DNA of 64,000 nucleotides from Kribbella pratensis (lineage in GTDB: Bacteria; Actinomycetota; Actinomycetes; Propionibacteriales; Kribbellaceae). Made by a program: the position numbers and the translations under genes. Of the stretch, positions 44,318-53,242 are shown piece by piece (the stretch's first letter is position 1; each line of letters opens with the position of its first letter). The notes under the pieces were generated by a model. The model had not been told where the DNA came from, made no database searches, and was given only the letters and a program-made list of their open reading frames with translations. The stretch spans positions 186,001 to 250,000 of the forward strand of contig NZ_SODP01000004.1 of assembly GCF_004365355.1 (NCBI RefSeq), in the 5' to 3' direction.

Positions 44318-45882
44318 GCGTCCAGTTTGTCAGGCTCCTCGGCAGCGCGGCGCTCGGCTCCAGATGTGGTCAGCAGCGCCTTCTCCTTGATGAACAGGAC
44401 CGCGACCAGAGCGAGGATCGCGAACGGGACCGACATCATGAACAGGTCGGCCGTCGCGTCGCCGTACGCGTTCTCGACGACCGTGCGGACCTGCTCCGGC
44501 AGGTCCTTGATGTTCGGTACGGCGCTGCCGCCCGACGAGGCCCCGCCCGGGTTCAGCGTCTCGGTGACCTTGTTCGCGAGGATCGCGCCGAGCACGCTGA
44601 CGCCGATGGTGCCGCCCATGCTGCGGAAGAAGCTCACCGCCGAGGTGGCGGCACCCAGCTCCCGAGCCGGTACGTCGTTCTGCGCGGCCAGCACCAGGTT
44701 CTGCATGACCAGACCGATGCCGACACCGAGCACGAGCATGAACCCCCACAGCATGTACTTCGACGTCTGAGCGTCGATCGTGCCGAACAGCGCCAGCCCG
44801 ATCGGCAGCAGCACGCTGCCCACGATCAGGTAGATCTTCCACCGGCCGTACTTCGTGATCAGCCCACCGGCGATCGTCGACGCGACCATCATGCCGATGA
44901 TCAGCGGCAGGCTCATCAGGCCGGCCTTGGTCGGCGAGTAGCCCTGCGCGATCTGGAAGTACTGGGCGAGGAACACCGAGCCGCCGAACATCGACACACC
45001 GACCAGCGCGCTGGCGATGATCGACAGCGTCACCGTCCGGTTGCGGAAAAGGTCCATCGGGATGATCGGCTCAGGGTGCCGGCGCTCGACCAGCACGGCG
45101 GCCACGAGCACGACCAGCGCCGCGCCGACCAGTCCGAAGCTCCAGCCGGAGACCCAGTCGAACTTGTTGCCGGCGAACGAGGACCAGACCAGCAACGTAC
45201 TCACGCCGCCCATGATGAGGACCGCGCCCCACCAGTCGATCTTCACTTCCCGCCGTACGGTCGGCAGCTTCAACGTGCGCTGTAGCAGGATGATCGCCGC
45301 GAGCACGAACGGGACCCCGACGAGGAAGCAGGCCCGCCAGCCGAGCGGGGAGTCGACCAGGAAGCCGCCGAGCAACGGCCCGCCGACCGTCGCCGACGCG
45401 AAGATCGCACCGAAGATGCCCGAGTACCGGCCGAGCTCGCGCGGCGGGATGATCGCCGCCATCACGATCTGCACGAGCGCGGTCAGACCGCCGCCGCCCA
45501 GGCCCTGCAGCACGCGGCTGCCGAGCAGTACCTCGATGTTCGGCGCGAAGCCCGCGACCAGCGAACCGACCACGAAGAAGCCCAGCGACAGCTGGACGAG
45601 CAACTTGTTGTTGTAGAGGTCGGCCAGCTTGCCCCACAACGGCACGGTTGCGGTCATCGTCAGCAGCTCGAGCGTGACGACCCAGGTGTACGACGATTGG
45701 CTCGCGCCCAGGTCGTGGATGATCCGCGGCAGCGCGGTGGACACGATGGTGCCGGCCAGGATGGCCACGAACAGCCCCATCATCAGGCCGGACATCGCCT
45801 GCACGGTCTGCCGCGGGGTGAGTGCAACGGTGGCGGTGGCCTCACCCGCCGCCGGATCCGGCGTGGATGACGTCGTCGTCAT
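44314..45882 (-). CDS. DHA2-family (14-helix) MFS drug exporter
   Basis: 522 aa with about 14 membrane segments. Motif C-like [13 protein letters not shown] near residue 50 and [13 protein letters not shown] (motif A, near 80–92) are clear, as is [17 protein letters not shown]. It is a QacA/EmrB-type proton-driven multidrug exporter. Its start overlaps the stop of the tetR gene by ATGA, so regulator, pump and DUF77 gene form one operon under the repeated TTGCA operator. Confidence 0.93.
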   Translation of the reverse strand: MTTTSSTPDPAAGEATATVALTPRQTVQAMSGLMMGLFVAILAGTIVSTALPRIIHDLGASQSSYTWVVTLELLTMTATVPLWGKLADLYNNKLLVQLSLGFFVVGSLVAGFAPNIEVLLGSRVLQGLGGGGLTALVQIVMAAIIPPRELGRYSGIFGAIFASATVGGPLLGGFLVDSPLGWRACFLVGVPFVLAAIILLQRTLKLPTVRREVKIDWWGAVLIMGGVSTLLVWSSFAGNKFDWVSGWSFGLVGAALVVLVAAVLVERRHPEPIIPMDLFRNRTVTLSIIASALVGVSMFGGSVFLAQYFQIAQGYSPTKAGLMSLPLIIGMMVASTIAGGLITKYGRWKIYLIVGSVLLPIGLALFGTIDAQTSKYMLWGFMLVLGVGIGLVMQNLVLAAQNDVPARELGAATSAVSFFRSMGGTIGVSVLGAILANKVTETLNPGGASSGGSAVPNIKDLPEQVRTVVENAYGDATADLFMMSVPFAILALVAVLFIKEKALLTTSGAERRAAEEPDKLDA

Positions 45883-46490
45883 GACTGACCTTTCGGGTCG
45901 AAGGCAGGATCGATGCCTTGGGCAAGTAGTTGGAAGCCTTCGCGGACGAACTCGAGGACGGGGCGGCCGGGCGCGGCCTTGTGCAGCTCCATCGCCACCC
46001 GGCAGGCCGCGCCTGCCGCGCTGACGATCAGCGCCGGACGGGTGGAGCCGGCCGGTTCGCCCATCCGTTCCGCGAGGGCGGCGGTGAGTTGCCGCTCGTC
46101 GTCGATGCTCGACAGCATCAGCTGGTACAGCAGGGTCGGGGAGCTCATGATCAGCTCACCCCGGCGGGACAGTTCGCCGTCGCTCTCCAGGTCGCGCAGG
46201 ACGTCCTGGACGGCGTACCACATCGTGGTCAGCGGCGATTCCCCGGCGGGCGCCGTCCGCATCCGGTCCAGCGCCCGCTCGAGGTGCTCGGGATTGCGCC
46301 CGAGGATCGCGTGCTCCTTGTGCGGGAAGTAGTTGAAGAAGGTCCGCACCGACACGTCAGCCGCCTCGGCGATCTCCTCGACCGTGACGTGATCCGGCCC
46401 CTTCTCCAGCGCCAGCCGCAGCGCCGCATCGGCCAGCGCCGCGCGCGTCTGCAGCTTCTTGCGCTCCCGCAACCCACCCTCAGCCCCCAC
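45879..46490 (-). CDS. TetR-family regulator of the DHA2 pump
   Basis: 203 aa from GTG 46490. The HTH (RAALADAALRLALEKGPDHVTVEEIAEAADVSVRTFFNYFPHKEHAIL) is TetR. The C-terminal domain is all helical. Upstream codons up to 46526 (TTG start) could extend it by 12 residues but run into the operator array. It leads the tetR–pump–DUF77 operon and very likely represses it through the TTGCA repeats. Confidence 0.9.
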   Translation of the reverse strand: MGAEGGLRERKKLQTRAALADAALRLALEKGPDHVTVEEIAEAADVSVRTFFNYFPHKEHAILGRNPEHLERALDRMRTAPAGESPLTTMWYAVQDVLRDLESDGELSRRGELIMSSPTLLYQLMLSSIDDERQLTAALAERMGEPAGSTRPALIVSAAGAACRVAMELHKAAPGRPVLEFVREGFQLLAQGIDPAFDPKGQS

Positions 46491-46511
46491 ACGATCGAGG
46501 GTAAGAAAAAC

Positions 46512-46558
46512 TTGCAGCCAGTGCAAACTATTAATCCTGCAACTTTGCAGGCCTGCAA
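46512..46558. promoter_or_regulatory. Array of TTGCA/TGCAA operator half-sites
   Basis: TTGCA-N5-TGCAA (46512–46526), CCTGCAA-N2-TTGCAGG (46536–46551) and the perfect 14-bp palindrome TTGCAGGCCTGCAA (46545–46558) overlap within 47 bp. They lie directly upstream of the tetR start and just before the 3' end of the fusion gene. On the minus strand a TTGCAG–N18–TTAATA promoter-like pair lies within the array. Confidence 0.65.
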
Positions 46559-46561
46559 GTA

Positions 46562-48025
46562 TCAGCCCTGGCGGCGGACGAACTGCGGGAGCCGCAGGAT
46601 GTTGTGCGGGTACGGGAGCGGGCGGTCCGCGGCTTCGGTCAGCCGGTCCATCTGGTCGTCGGTGAGTGCCCAGCCGGTTGCGCCGAGGTTGTCGGCGAGC
46701 TGCTCCGGAGTGCGCGCGCCGATGATCGGCGCGGTCAGCCCCGGCCGTTGCACGACCCAGCGCAGGGCGACCTGAGCCGGAGTACGGCGTACTTCGTCGG
46801 CCACGGCGCGCACCGCGTCGAGGACGCGCCAGGTCCGGTCGTTGTCGTGGGCGTCCCAGTCGGCCTGGTTGCCGCGGCTGCCCTCAGGCGGACCGCCGGC
46901 GTCCTTGCTGTACTTCCCGGACAGCCAGCCGCCAGCCAACGGGCTCCAAGCGATCACGCCGGCGCCCTCGGCGAGGCAGACCGGGATCAGGTCGAGCTCG
47001 GCGTCGCGGTCGAGGAGGTTGTAGAGCGGCTGCAGGCAGACGTACGGCTCCCAACCGTGCCCGCGGGACAGGTCGATCGCCTTCTGCAGCTGCCATCCGG
47101 TCAGGTTGCTCGCTCCGATGAAGCGGACCTTCCCGCTCGTCACGAGAGCGTCGAGGGTGCTCAGCGTCTCCTCGAGCGGGGTCGCGTCGTCGAAGACATG
47201 GATCTGGTACAGGTCGATGAAGTCGGTCTGCAGCCTCCTCAGACTGTCCTCGACACCCGCCAGGATGTGCTTCCGCCCGGCACCACGAACGGGCTGGCCC
47301 GGCCCGGCTTCGCCGTACACCTTGGTGGCGATCACCAGGTCGTCGCGATTCCGGTTCTTGAGCCAGCTACCGATGATCTCCTCGGAGGAGCCGGCCGAGT
47401 ACGTGTCGGCGGTGTCGATCATCGTGCCGCCGGCGGCGACGTACTCGTCCAGGATCCGGTGGGCGGTGGGTTCGTCGGTCTCACTGCCGAACGTCATGGT
47501 GCCGAGGCACAACTCGGTGACCTCGAGGCCGGTCCGGCCGAGGAAGCGCTTGTCCATGCGGTTCAACGTATCCGCAACCGGGATCCACGCCGGTACTTTT
47601 CGGCGGTACTCCGTGTACTGCACGCCGTAGCGCTGCTGTAGCACTGGCTCCTCGTAAGCCTTCACGAAAGCGGCCATCACGGCCCACGCGATCACGCCGT
47701 ACCCGAGGACCCGCCAGTCGAGGAACAGGAGAGCCTGCCCGAGGATCGCGGTGACCACGCCGACGTACATCGGGTTGCGGACGAAGCGGTAGTCGCCGCC
47801 GACCACGAGTTCCTCCGTCGGCGCGACCGGCGCCGGCGTACCGCGGCCTTCCCGGACGAAGCGGACGAAGGCTCGCAGTACGACGAACGCACCCGCGGCC
47901 ACGATCACGAAGCCGGGCCAGAACCTCGGCGCCGCCCAGCCGCTGATCCACCACGGCAGCACGCCGCCCACCACACACGGCGCCGCGAAGAAGAACACCG
48001 TGCTGCCAAGGATGGCTCTGACCAT
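46562..48025 (-). CDS. Fusion of isoprenylcysteine/phospholipid methyltransferase-like domain and aldo/keto reductase
   Basis: 487 aa in one open frame. Residues 1–155 are a four-helix membrane methyltransferase of the ICMT/PEMT fold ([16 protein letters not shown] near 76–91, [11 protein letters not shown] near 124–134). Residues 157–487 are a complete aldo/keto reductase ([21 protein letters not shown], tetrad Asp/Tyr in DTADTYSAG, Lys in IATKVYG, His in YQIHVFD; NADP site near the end). The reductase has its own plausible ATG at 47557, without a ribosome site. No stop separates the domains. It may be a true bifunctional membrane enzyme or two genes that lost the stop. Confidence 0.85.
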   Translation of the reverse strand: MVRAILGSTVFFFAAPCVVGGVLPWWISGWAAPRFWPGFVIVAAGAFVVLRAFVRFVREGRGTPAPVAPTEELVVGGDYRFVRNPMYVGVVTAILGQALLFLDWRVLGYGVIAWAVMAAFVKAYEEPVLQQRYGVQYTEYRRKVPAWIPVADTLNRMDKRFLGRTGLEVTELCLGTMTFGSETDEPTAHRILDEYVAAGGTMIDTADTYSAGSSEEIIGSWLKNRNRDDLVIATKVYGEAGPGQPVRGAGRKHILAGVEDSLRRLQTDFIDLYQIHVFDDATPLEETLSTLDALVTSGKVRFIGASNLTGWQLQKAIDLSRGHGWEPYVCLQPLYNLLDRDAELDLIPVCLAEGAGVIAWSPLAGGWLSGKYSKDAGGPPEGSRGNQADWDAHDNDRTWRVLDAVRAVADEVRRTPAQVALRWVVQRPGLTAPIIGARTPEQLADNLGATGWALTDDQMDRLTEAADRPLPYPHNILRLPQFVRRQG

Positions 48026-48036
48026 CGGGAATCCCT

Positions 48037-48042
48037 TATAAT
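48037..48042 (+). promoter_or_regulatory. Consensus −10 box (TATAAT)
   Basis: TATAAT in an AT-rich island in the 64-bp gap between the divergent fusion gene and the gene at 48090. The start of transcription would fall just before a strong hairpin. No clear −35 is visible, and the island could serve the other strand too. Confidence 0.45.
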
Positions 48043-48050
48043 TAATAGGA

Positions 48051-48082
48051 AGCCTCCGACACGGTTCCCGTGTGCGGAGGCT
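48051..48082. promoter_or_regulatory. Strong leader hairpin
   Basis: AGCCTCCG pairs with CGGAGGCT and, inside, ACACGG pairs with CCGTGT around a 3-nt loop, with one unpaired G: 14 bp in total. It sits between the TATAAT box and the ATG at 48090, and is followed by CTCTTTC on the plus strand. Confidence 0.6.
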
Positions 48083-48089
48083 CTTTCGT

Positions 48090-48632
48090 ATGACGACTCT
48101 TCTCTACAAAGCCGCCGGCGAAATCCGCGGTGACGACATCCTGCCCCTGAACGACCTGCGCGTGCACTACCCCGACCTCTACGAACGCCACTTCGCGAAG
48201 TACGCCGACCGCCCGCAGCGCGCGAGCGCCCCGGTCTATCCCCTCGACTGCACCTGGGCCGACGTCGTCTTCCTGTCACCGGTCCACCCGGCCCCGATCT
48301 TCGAAGCACTGCACGAGTCCGGCCGGATCGGCCCCGCCGTGATCAAGTACTGGACGCTCGACGCCGAGCTCCTCGACCCGGCCAGGACGTGCATCCTGCT
48401 CAAACGCCACGATCCCGCGCAGCGCCCGCAACCGCCCGAGGACTTCATCCCGTACTCCGCCGACGCCGCCGCCGCGCTCTCCACTCCGTCGGAGAAGGCG
48501 CTCCACCGCCTCCGCAACCTGAACGCAACCGAGCCGCTGTATCCCTGGGCCGACATCCCGCACATCCTGCACCGCGGCCCGATCCCCAAGCGCCTCTTCC
48601 GGACCAGCACCGGCACACCCGTGGTGAGTTGA
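48090..48632 (+). CDS. Conserved protein of unknown function
   Basis: 180 aa from ATG 48090. Not recognised with confidence. It begins [20 protein letters not shown] and has a conserved-looking stretch, [15 protein letters not shown] … [28 protein letters not shown] (about 35–80), then a C-terminal [12 protein letters not shown]. It resembles small uncharacterised 'group-specific' proteins of Bacillus as far as I recall. There is no signal or membrane segment. It has its own promoter with a leader hairpin, so it is probably regulated. GTG/ATG starts upstream fall inside the hairpin. Confidence 0.6.
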   Translation: MTTLLYKAAGEIRGDDILPLNDLRVHYPDLYERHFAKYADRPQRASAPVYPLDCTWADVVFLSPVHPAPIFEALHESGRIGPAVIKYWTLDAELLDPARTCILLKRHDPAQRPQPPEDFIPYSADAAAALSTPSEKALHRLRNLNATEPLYPWADIPHILHRGPIPKRLFRTSTGTPVVS

Positions 48633-48703
48633 TCGCCAATTGGAGTTCGAGTCTGGTAAGAAATTGACTTAGGGTCGACCCACCCAATGCCGAGGAGGAT
48701 CCT

Positions 48704-50254
48704 GTGTACAAGGTCAGCCGCACCGGCAGTCGCGCGCTCAGTGCCGGCGCCGCGGTTGCCACCGCCACCCTGCTGCTCGCAGGGTGCTCAGGCAACGCGT
48801 CCCAGGGCTCCGGGTCGGCCGGCTCCGACTCCACGTTGGTCTTCGGCATCACCGCGGACCCGACCCAGATGGTCCCGTGGACCAGCACCTCCGAGCAGTC
48901 GATCCAGGTGCTCTCGCAGGTCTACTCGACCCTTCTGGACACCGACGCGGACCACAATCCGGTCGCCGGCCTGGCGGAGCTCCCGAAGATCTCCGCCGAC
49001 GGCATGACGTACACCTTCGCCCTGAAGAAGGGCCTGAAGTTCACCAACGGCTCCGCGCTCGACGCCACCGACGTCAAGTACACCTTCGACAAGATCATGG
49101 ACCCTGACTCCAAGGCCAGCTCGAGGTCGTACTTCGCCTCGGTCGCCAGTGTCCAGGCGCCGGACCCCAACACGGTCGTGGTGAAGCTGAAGAAGCCGGA
49201 CGCGTCGTTCCCCGTCGGGCTGACCGGGGTCAACACCGGCATCGTCCCGTCGGACGTCCCGGTCGACAGCTTGGAGACGAAGCCGGTCGGCTCCGGCCCC
49301 TACCAGTTCGTCGGCCGTACGCCGAACGAGTCGATCACGCTGCAGCGCAATCCGGACTTCTCCGGCGGCAAGCCCGGCGCGGCCAAGCTGGAGTTCCGCA
49401 TCATCCCCGACGACCAGTCGATGGTCTCGGCGCTGAAGACCGGATCGGTCGATGTGGCGGTCTTCGACAACCCCGTGACGGCCAAGACCGCGACGTCGGA
49501 CAAGGTCAAGGTCGACACCGTCTCCTCGCTGCAGTACCACGTGTTGCAGCTCCGGGCGGCGGCTCCGGTGCTGGCCAACGTCAACGCCCGGCTGGCGATC
49601 CAGTGCGCGATCGCCCGCAAGGAGGTGGTCGACTCCGCCGCGCTCGGTGCGGGCGACGTCACCGGCCCGATCACCTCCCCCGAGTTCAAGTCCGACCCGA
49701 ATGCCCAGCCGTGCGCGACGCAGGATCTCGCGAAGGCGAAGGACTACCTGGCCAAGGCGGGCAAGCCCGGCGGATTCGCCCTCAACCTGATCACGTCGCA
49801 GGGCCTGTACTCGACCGCGGTGAACGAGGCCCAGAACGTCCAGGCCCAGCTCGGCAAGGTCGGCATCAAGGTCAACGTTCAGACGCTGGACTCGAACACC
49901 TATGTACAGAAGTGGCTCGCGGGAGACTTCGAGGCCGCCATCGCGCAGAACGGCGGCAGCGCCGACCCGAACACCATGTACGCCCGGTACTTCACATCCA
50001 CCGGCAGCTACAACAAGGTGGCCGGCTACAGCTCGCCGGAGCTCGACAAGTTGTTCGCCGAAGGCATCGCCACCACCGACACGGCCAAGCGGCAGGCGAT
50101 CTATAAGGAGCTGTCCGAGCAGCTGGTGAACAACGCGGCGTGGGTCTGGTTGTTCACGCCGAAGGAATTCATCGCGGTCAACACCAAGGTCAAGAACTTC
50201 GAGGCGCGCAGCGACGCGAGCCTGTCGACGCTCTGGAAAGCCTCGCTGTCCTGA
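48704..50254 (+). CDS. ABC transporter substrate-binding lipoprotein, family 5 (peptide/nickel)
   Basis: 516 aa. The lipobox LLLAGC (Cys near 27) marks a surface lipoprotein. The mature protein is an SBP_bac_5 member: TLVFGITADPTQMVPW, LSQVYSTLLDTDADHNPVAGLAE, YTFALKKGLKFTNGSALDATDVKYTFDKIMDP. GTG 48704 has a GAGGAGG ribosome site. It is the first gene of the transporter operon; family 5 proteins mostly bind oligopeptides. Confidence 0.95.
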   Translation: MYKVSRTGSRALSAGAAVATATLLLAGCSGNASQGSGSAGSDSTLVFGITADPTQMVPWTSTSEQSIQVLSQVYSTLLDTDADHNPVAGLAELPKISADGMTYTFALKKGLKFTNGSALDATDVKYTFDKIMDPDSKASSRSYFASVASVQAPDPNTVVVKLKKPDASFPVGLTGVNTGIVPSDVPVDSLETKPVGSGPYQFVGRTPNESITLQRNPDFSGGKPGAAKLEFRIIPDDQSMVSALKTGSVDVAVFDNPVTAKTATSDKVKVDTVSSLQYHVLQLRAAAPVLANVNARLAIQCAIARKEVVDSAALGAGDVTGPITSPEFKSDPNAQPCATQDLAKAKDYLAKAGKPGGFALNLITSQGLYSTAVNEAQNVQAQLGKVGIKVNVQTLDSNTYVQKWLAGDFEAAIAQNGGSADPNTMYARYFTSTGSYNKVAGYSSPELDKLFAEGIATTDTAKRQAIYKELSEQLVNNAAWVWLFTPKEFIAVNTKVKNFEARSDASLSTLWKASLS

Positions 50255-51219
50255 TGATGTACCTCCGTCACCCCATTACCCGACGGGTCGGTGAGGCCGT
50301 CCTGACGCTCGTGGGTGTGTCCGTACTGACGTTCGTGCTCCTCCGCGTTGTCCCCGGCAACCAGATCACCGCGTCGTACGGAACAGCTGCCGGTGAGCTG
50401 TCGCCGGAGCAGGTCCGGTCCCTCGAGGCGTACTACGGCCTCGACAAGTCGCTGCCGGTCCAGTACTTCGACTGGCTTCGCGGGGTCCTGACCGGCAACC
50501 TCGGCGTCTCCACCACCTCGCACGTCAGCGTGGCGCAGCTGACCGCGCAGGCGTTGCCGAACACCCTCGAACTGGCCGTGCTGTCGATCCTGGTCGGTCT
50601 CCTCCTGGGTGTGCCGCTGGGCGTGCTCGCCGCGAGCCGTCCGGGCAAGACCCGGGACAACCTCACGCAGTTGAGCAGTCTGCTGGCGTTGTCCGTTCCG
50701 TCGTTCCTGCTGGCCACCGTCCTGGCCAGCTGGCTGGCCAACAACTTCGGCTGGTACCCCAACGGCGAGGGATTCCGCACACTCGTCCAGGACCCCGGCC
50801 TGAACCTGCAGCAGATGATCCTGCCGGTCCTGGTGCTCGGCATCAGCATCGCTCCGCCCGTCCTGCAGACCACGCGGACAGCGATCCTGGCCATCCGCGC
50901 CGAGGACTACGTCCGCACGGCCCGGGCCAAGGGCGTGCCCGCACGACGCCTGCAAACCAGGCACATTCTGCGCAACGCCCTGATCCCGGTGGCGACGATG
51001 ACCGGCCTGCAGTTCGGCTTCCTGCTGGGCGGCGCCCTGGTTGCCGAGCAGATCTTCGCTATCCCGGGGATCGGCCGGCAGGTCCTGCTCGGCCTCACCC
51101 AGAAGGAGTACGCCGTCGTGCAGAGCACCGTGCTGATCATCGCCACGATGTTCGTGCTGGTGAACCTGCTCACCGACCTCGTCTACCGCGTCGTCGACCC
51201 GAAGGCGCGGGTCCGATGA
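50254..51219 (+). CDS. ABC transporter permease (DppB/OppB type)
   Basis: 321 aa with six membrane segments and the EAA loop RTARAKGVPARRLQTRHILRNALIPV near residues 220–245. The start overlaps the binding-protein stop (TGATG); ATG 50257 is the alternative. It forms the channel with the next permease. Confidence 0.95.
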   Translation: MMYLRHPITRRVGEAVLTLVGVSVLTFVLLRVVPGNQITASYGTAAGELSPEQVRSLEAYYGLDKSLPVQYFDWLRGVLTGNLGVSTTSHVSVAQLTAQALPNTLELAVLSILVGLLLGVPLGVLAASRPGKTRDNLTQLSSLLALSVPSFLLATVLASWLANNFGWYPNGEGFRTLVQDPGLNLQQMILPVLVLGISIAPPVLQTTRTAILAIRAEDYVRTARAKGVPARRLQTRHILRNALIPVATMTGLQFGFLLGGALVAEQIFAIPGIGRQVLLGLTQKEYAVVQSTVLIIATMFVLVNLLTDLVYRVVDPKARVR

Positions 51220-52112
51220 GCGCGGCGACCGAGCTGAACAACGTTCCCGACGTCCCGATCGACGCGACGCGGCGCACGCGCGCGTGGCTGTCGGCGTTCC
51301 GGACCCCGGCAGGCGTCGTCGGCGTGATCCTGATGCTGATCGTGCTCGTCGTCGCATTGCTGTCGCTGTTCGGCCTCACGCCGTACGACCCGGCGCACCA
51401 GAACGTCGCAGACTCGCTCAAGTCTCCCGGCTCGGGCCACCTGTTCGGCACCGACCAGTTCGGCCGGGACATCTTCTCGCGGGTCTCCTCCGGACTGGCG
51501 AATTCGTTGCGGATAGCAATCGTCTCGGTGGCCGCGGCCGCCATCTCCGGAACTGTGCTCGGCGTTCTCGGCGGCTACTACCAGGGAATCGTCGACCGCA
51601 TCGTCGGCGTCGTCACCAACGTGCTTTTCGCCTTCCCGTCGCTGTTGCTGGCGCTCGCCCTGGCCGCGACGCTGAAGCGCAACTGGTTGACGGTCAGCCT
51701 CTCGATCGCCATCGTCTACCTGCCGATCTTCGCCCGCGTCGCGCGCGGGCCCGTACTGACGTTGCGCTCCGCCGACTACGTGCTGGCCTCGACCGCGATC
51801 GGCCGCAGCCGGTTCTCGACGCTGTTCGAGCACGTCCTGCCCAACATGCGCGGCATCCTGGTCGTCCAGATCACCCTGTCGCTGTCCTGGGCGATCCTGA
51901 CCGAGGCCTCGCTGAGCTTCCTCGGCTTCGGTACGCCGCCGCCGGCCGCGTCGCTGGGTGGGATGGTGTACGACGCCCAGACGCTGTCCAGCGTTGCGCC
52001 GTGGATGCTGCTGTTCCCGGGCATCGCGCTGATCGTGGCAGTCATCGGTCTCAACCTGCTCGGTGACAGCCTCCGCGCCGCCCTCGACCCCAGGACCGGG
52101 GGCCGTCGATGA
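51216..52112 (+). CDS. ABC transporter permease (DppC/OppC type)
   Basis: 298 aa with an N-terminal cytoplasmic stretch, then six membrane segments. FGTDQFGRDIFSRV near 76–89 and the EAA loop around STAIGRSRFSTLFEHVLPNM are family features. ATG 51216 overlaps the previous stop, and the hydrolase gene overlaps its own. Confidence 0.95.
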   Translation: MSAATELNNVPDVPIDATRRTRAWLSAFRTPAGVVGVILMLIVLVVALLSLFGLTPYDPAHQNVADSLKSPGSGHLFGTDQFGRDIFSRVSSGLANSLRIAIVSVAAAAISGTVLGVLGGYYQGIVDRIVGVVTNVLFAFPSLLLALALAATLKRNWLTVSLSIAIVYLPIFARVARGPVLTLRSADYVLASTAIGRSRFSTLFEHVLPNMRGILVVQITLSLSWAILTEASLSFLGFGTPPPAASLGGMVYDAQTLSSVAPWMLLFPGIALIVAVIGLNLLGDSLRAALDPRTGGRR

Positions 52113-53242
52113 CCGCACTCGGCGACGTCGTCGACCGGCTGCTCGGTCTCGGCGACGAGCGCCATCGGTCGGCCAGCGCGATCGTCGGAGTACGGATCGG
52201 CTCGAAGAGCCAGGTGGAGGCCGAAGGCTGGGCGGTGCTTCCGGGTCCCGGCGCCGCCGGTGTCCCGATGACTCGCGGGCTCGCCCTCGACCTTGCCTCC
52301 GTCACAAAGGTTGCCTCGACGACCACGCTCGCCATGTGTTTGGTCGCGGAAGGTCAACTGGACCTCGACGCACCGGCCCGGCGGTATCTCCCCCACTTCA
52401 TAGGCGAGGCGACCGTCGAACAGTTGCTGACGCACACAGCCGGGCTACAACCTTGGTGGCCGCTGTACTGCGAACCGGGCGACCGCGACGCTGCCCTGCA
52501 CCGTGCGCAGGCAATCCCGCTCGCCGCCGCGGCCGGCACCACGTGGAGGTACTCCGACCTCGGACTGATCCTGGCCGGACTTGTCATCGAACGCATCACG
52601 ACGCTCAACCAGGCGGAAGCCTTCCAGAAGTTGGTCGCCGAGCCGCTGGCTCTGACCGCTTCCTATGGCTCGATCCCCGCCGGGCAAGCCGTCACCAGCG
52701 CAGACAGCGACGCCTACGAGTTCCAGATGATCGCGACCGGCCGGCCGTACGCGGTTCCCTTCACCACTGAATCGTTTGACGGTTGGCGCCACCGAGTCCT
52801 CCGCGGTGAGGTCAACGACGGCAACGCCGCCCATGCGCTGGGTGGCGTCGCCGGTCACGCCGGTCTCTTCAGTACTGTCGACGATCTCCTGCGTCTGGGT
52901 GCCGCCCTGCAGAGTGGAGAGCTGTTCGGTCGTGAAGTGTTGGAGCGATTCGCACGACCGACGACTATTCAGCCTGATCAGGCGGTCGGATTTCGCCGGA
53001 CTACTCAAGGACCGCTGACGTTGCTCCACCACGGCGGATTCACCGGGACCTTCTTCGCCCTCGGGGTCGAGCGTCCCGTCGTGATCGCCGGTGGTGCCAT
53101 GCGTCTCTACGGCACCCTCGGCCCGCTGGGATCAGCAGTCCCCACGGATCGCCTGGTCACCGGCGCCGAGATCAACGCCTGCCTGCTGGACGGCGCCGTA
53201 CAACTGCTCGATCAGTCCGCGACCGCGAGTGAGGAACGATGA
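52109..53242 (+). CDS. Beta-lactamase-fold serine hydrolase inside the peptide ABC operon
   Basis: 377 aa of the class C beta-lactamase/DD-peptidase (PF00144) type. Ser-x-x-Lys is SVTK near residue 64; the second motif is YSD (near 148) in place of YxN; the third is HHGGFTG (near 309). There is no signal peptide, so it works in the cytoplasm. It overlaps the permease and ATPase genes by ATGA on both sides. It probably hydrolyses a product brought in by the transporter, such as a peptide, D-amino-acid derivative or ester. Confidence 0.88.
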   Translation: MTALGDVVDRLLGLGDERHRSASAIVGVRIGSKSQVEAEGWAVLPGPGAAGVPMTRGLALDLASVTKVASTTTLAMCLVAEGQLDLDAPARRYLPHFIGEATVEQLLTHTAGLQPWWPLYCEPGDRDAALHRAQAIPLAAAAGTTWRYSDLGLILAGLVIERITTLNQAEAFQKLVAEPLALTASYGSIPAGQAVTSADSDAYEFQMIATGRPYAVPFTTESFDGWRHRVLRGEVNDGNAAHALGGVAGHAGLFSTVDDLLRLGAALQSGELFGREVLERFARPTTIQPDQAVGFRRTTQGPLTLLHHGGFTGTFFALGVERPVVIAGGAMRLYGTLGPLGSAVPTDRLVTGAEINACLLDGAVQLLDQSATASEER

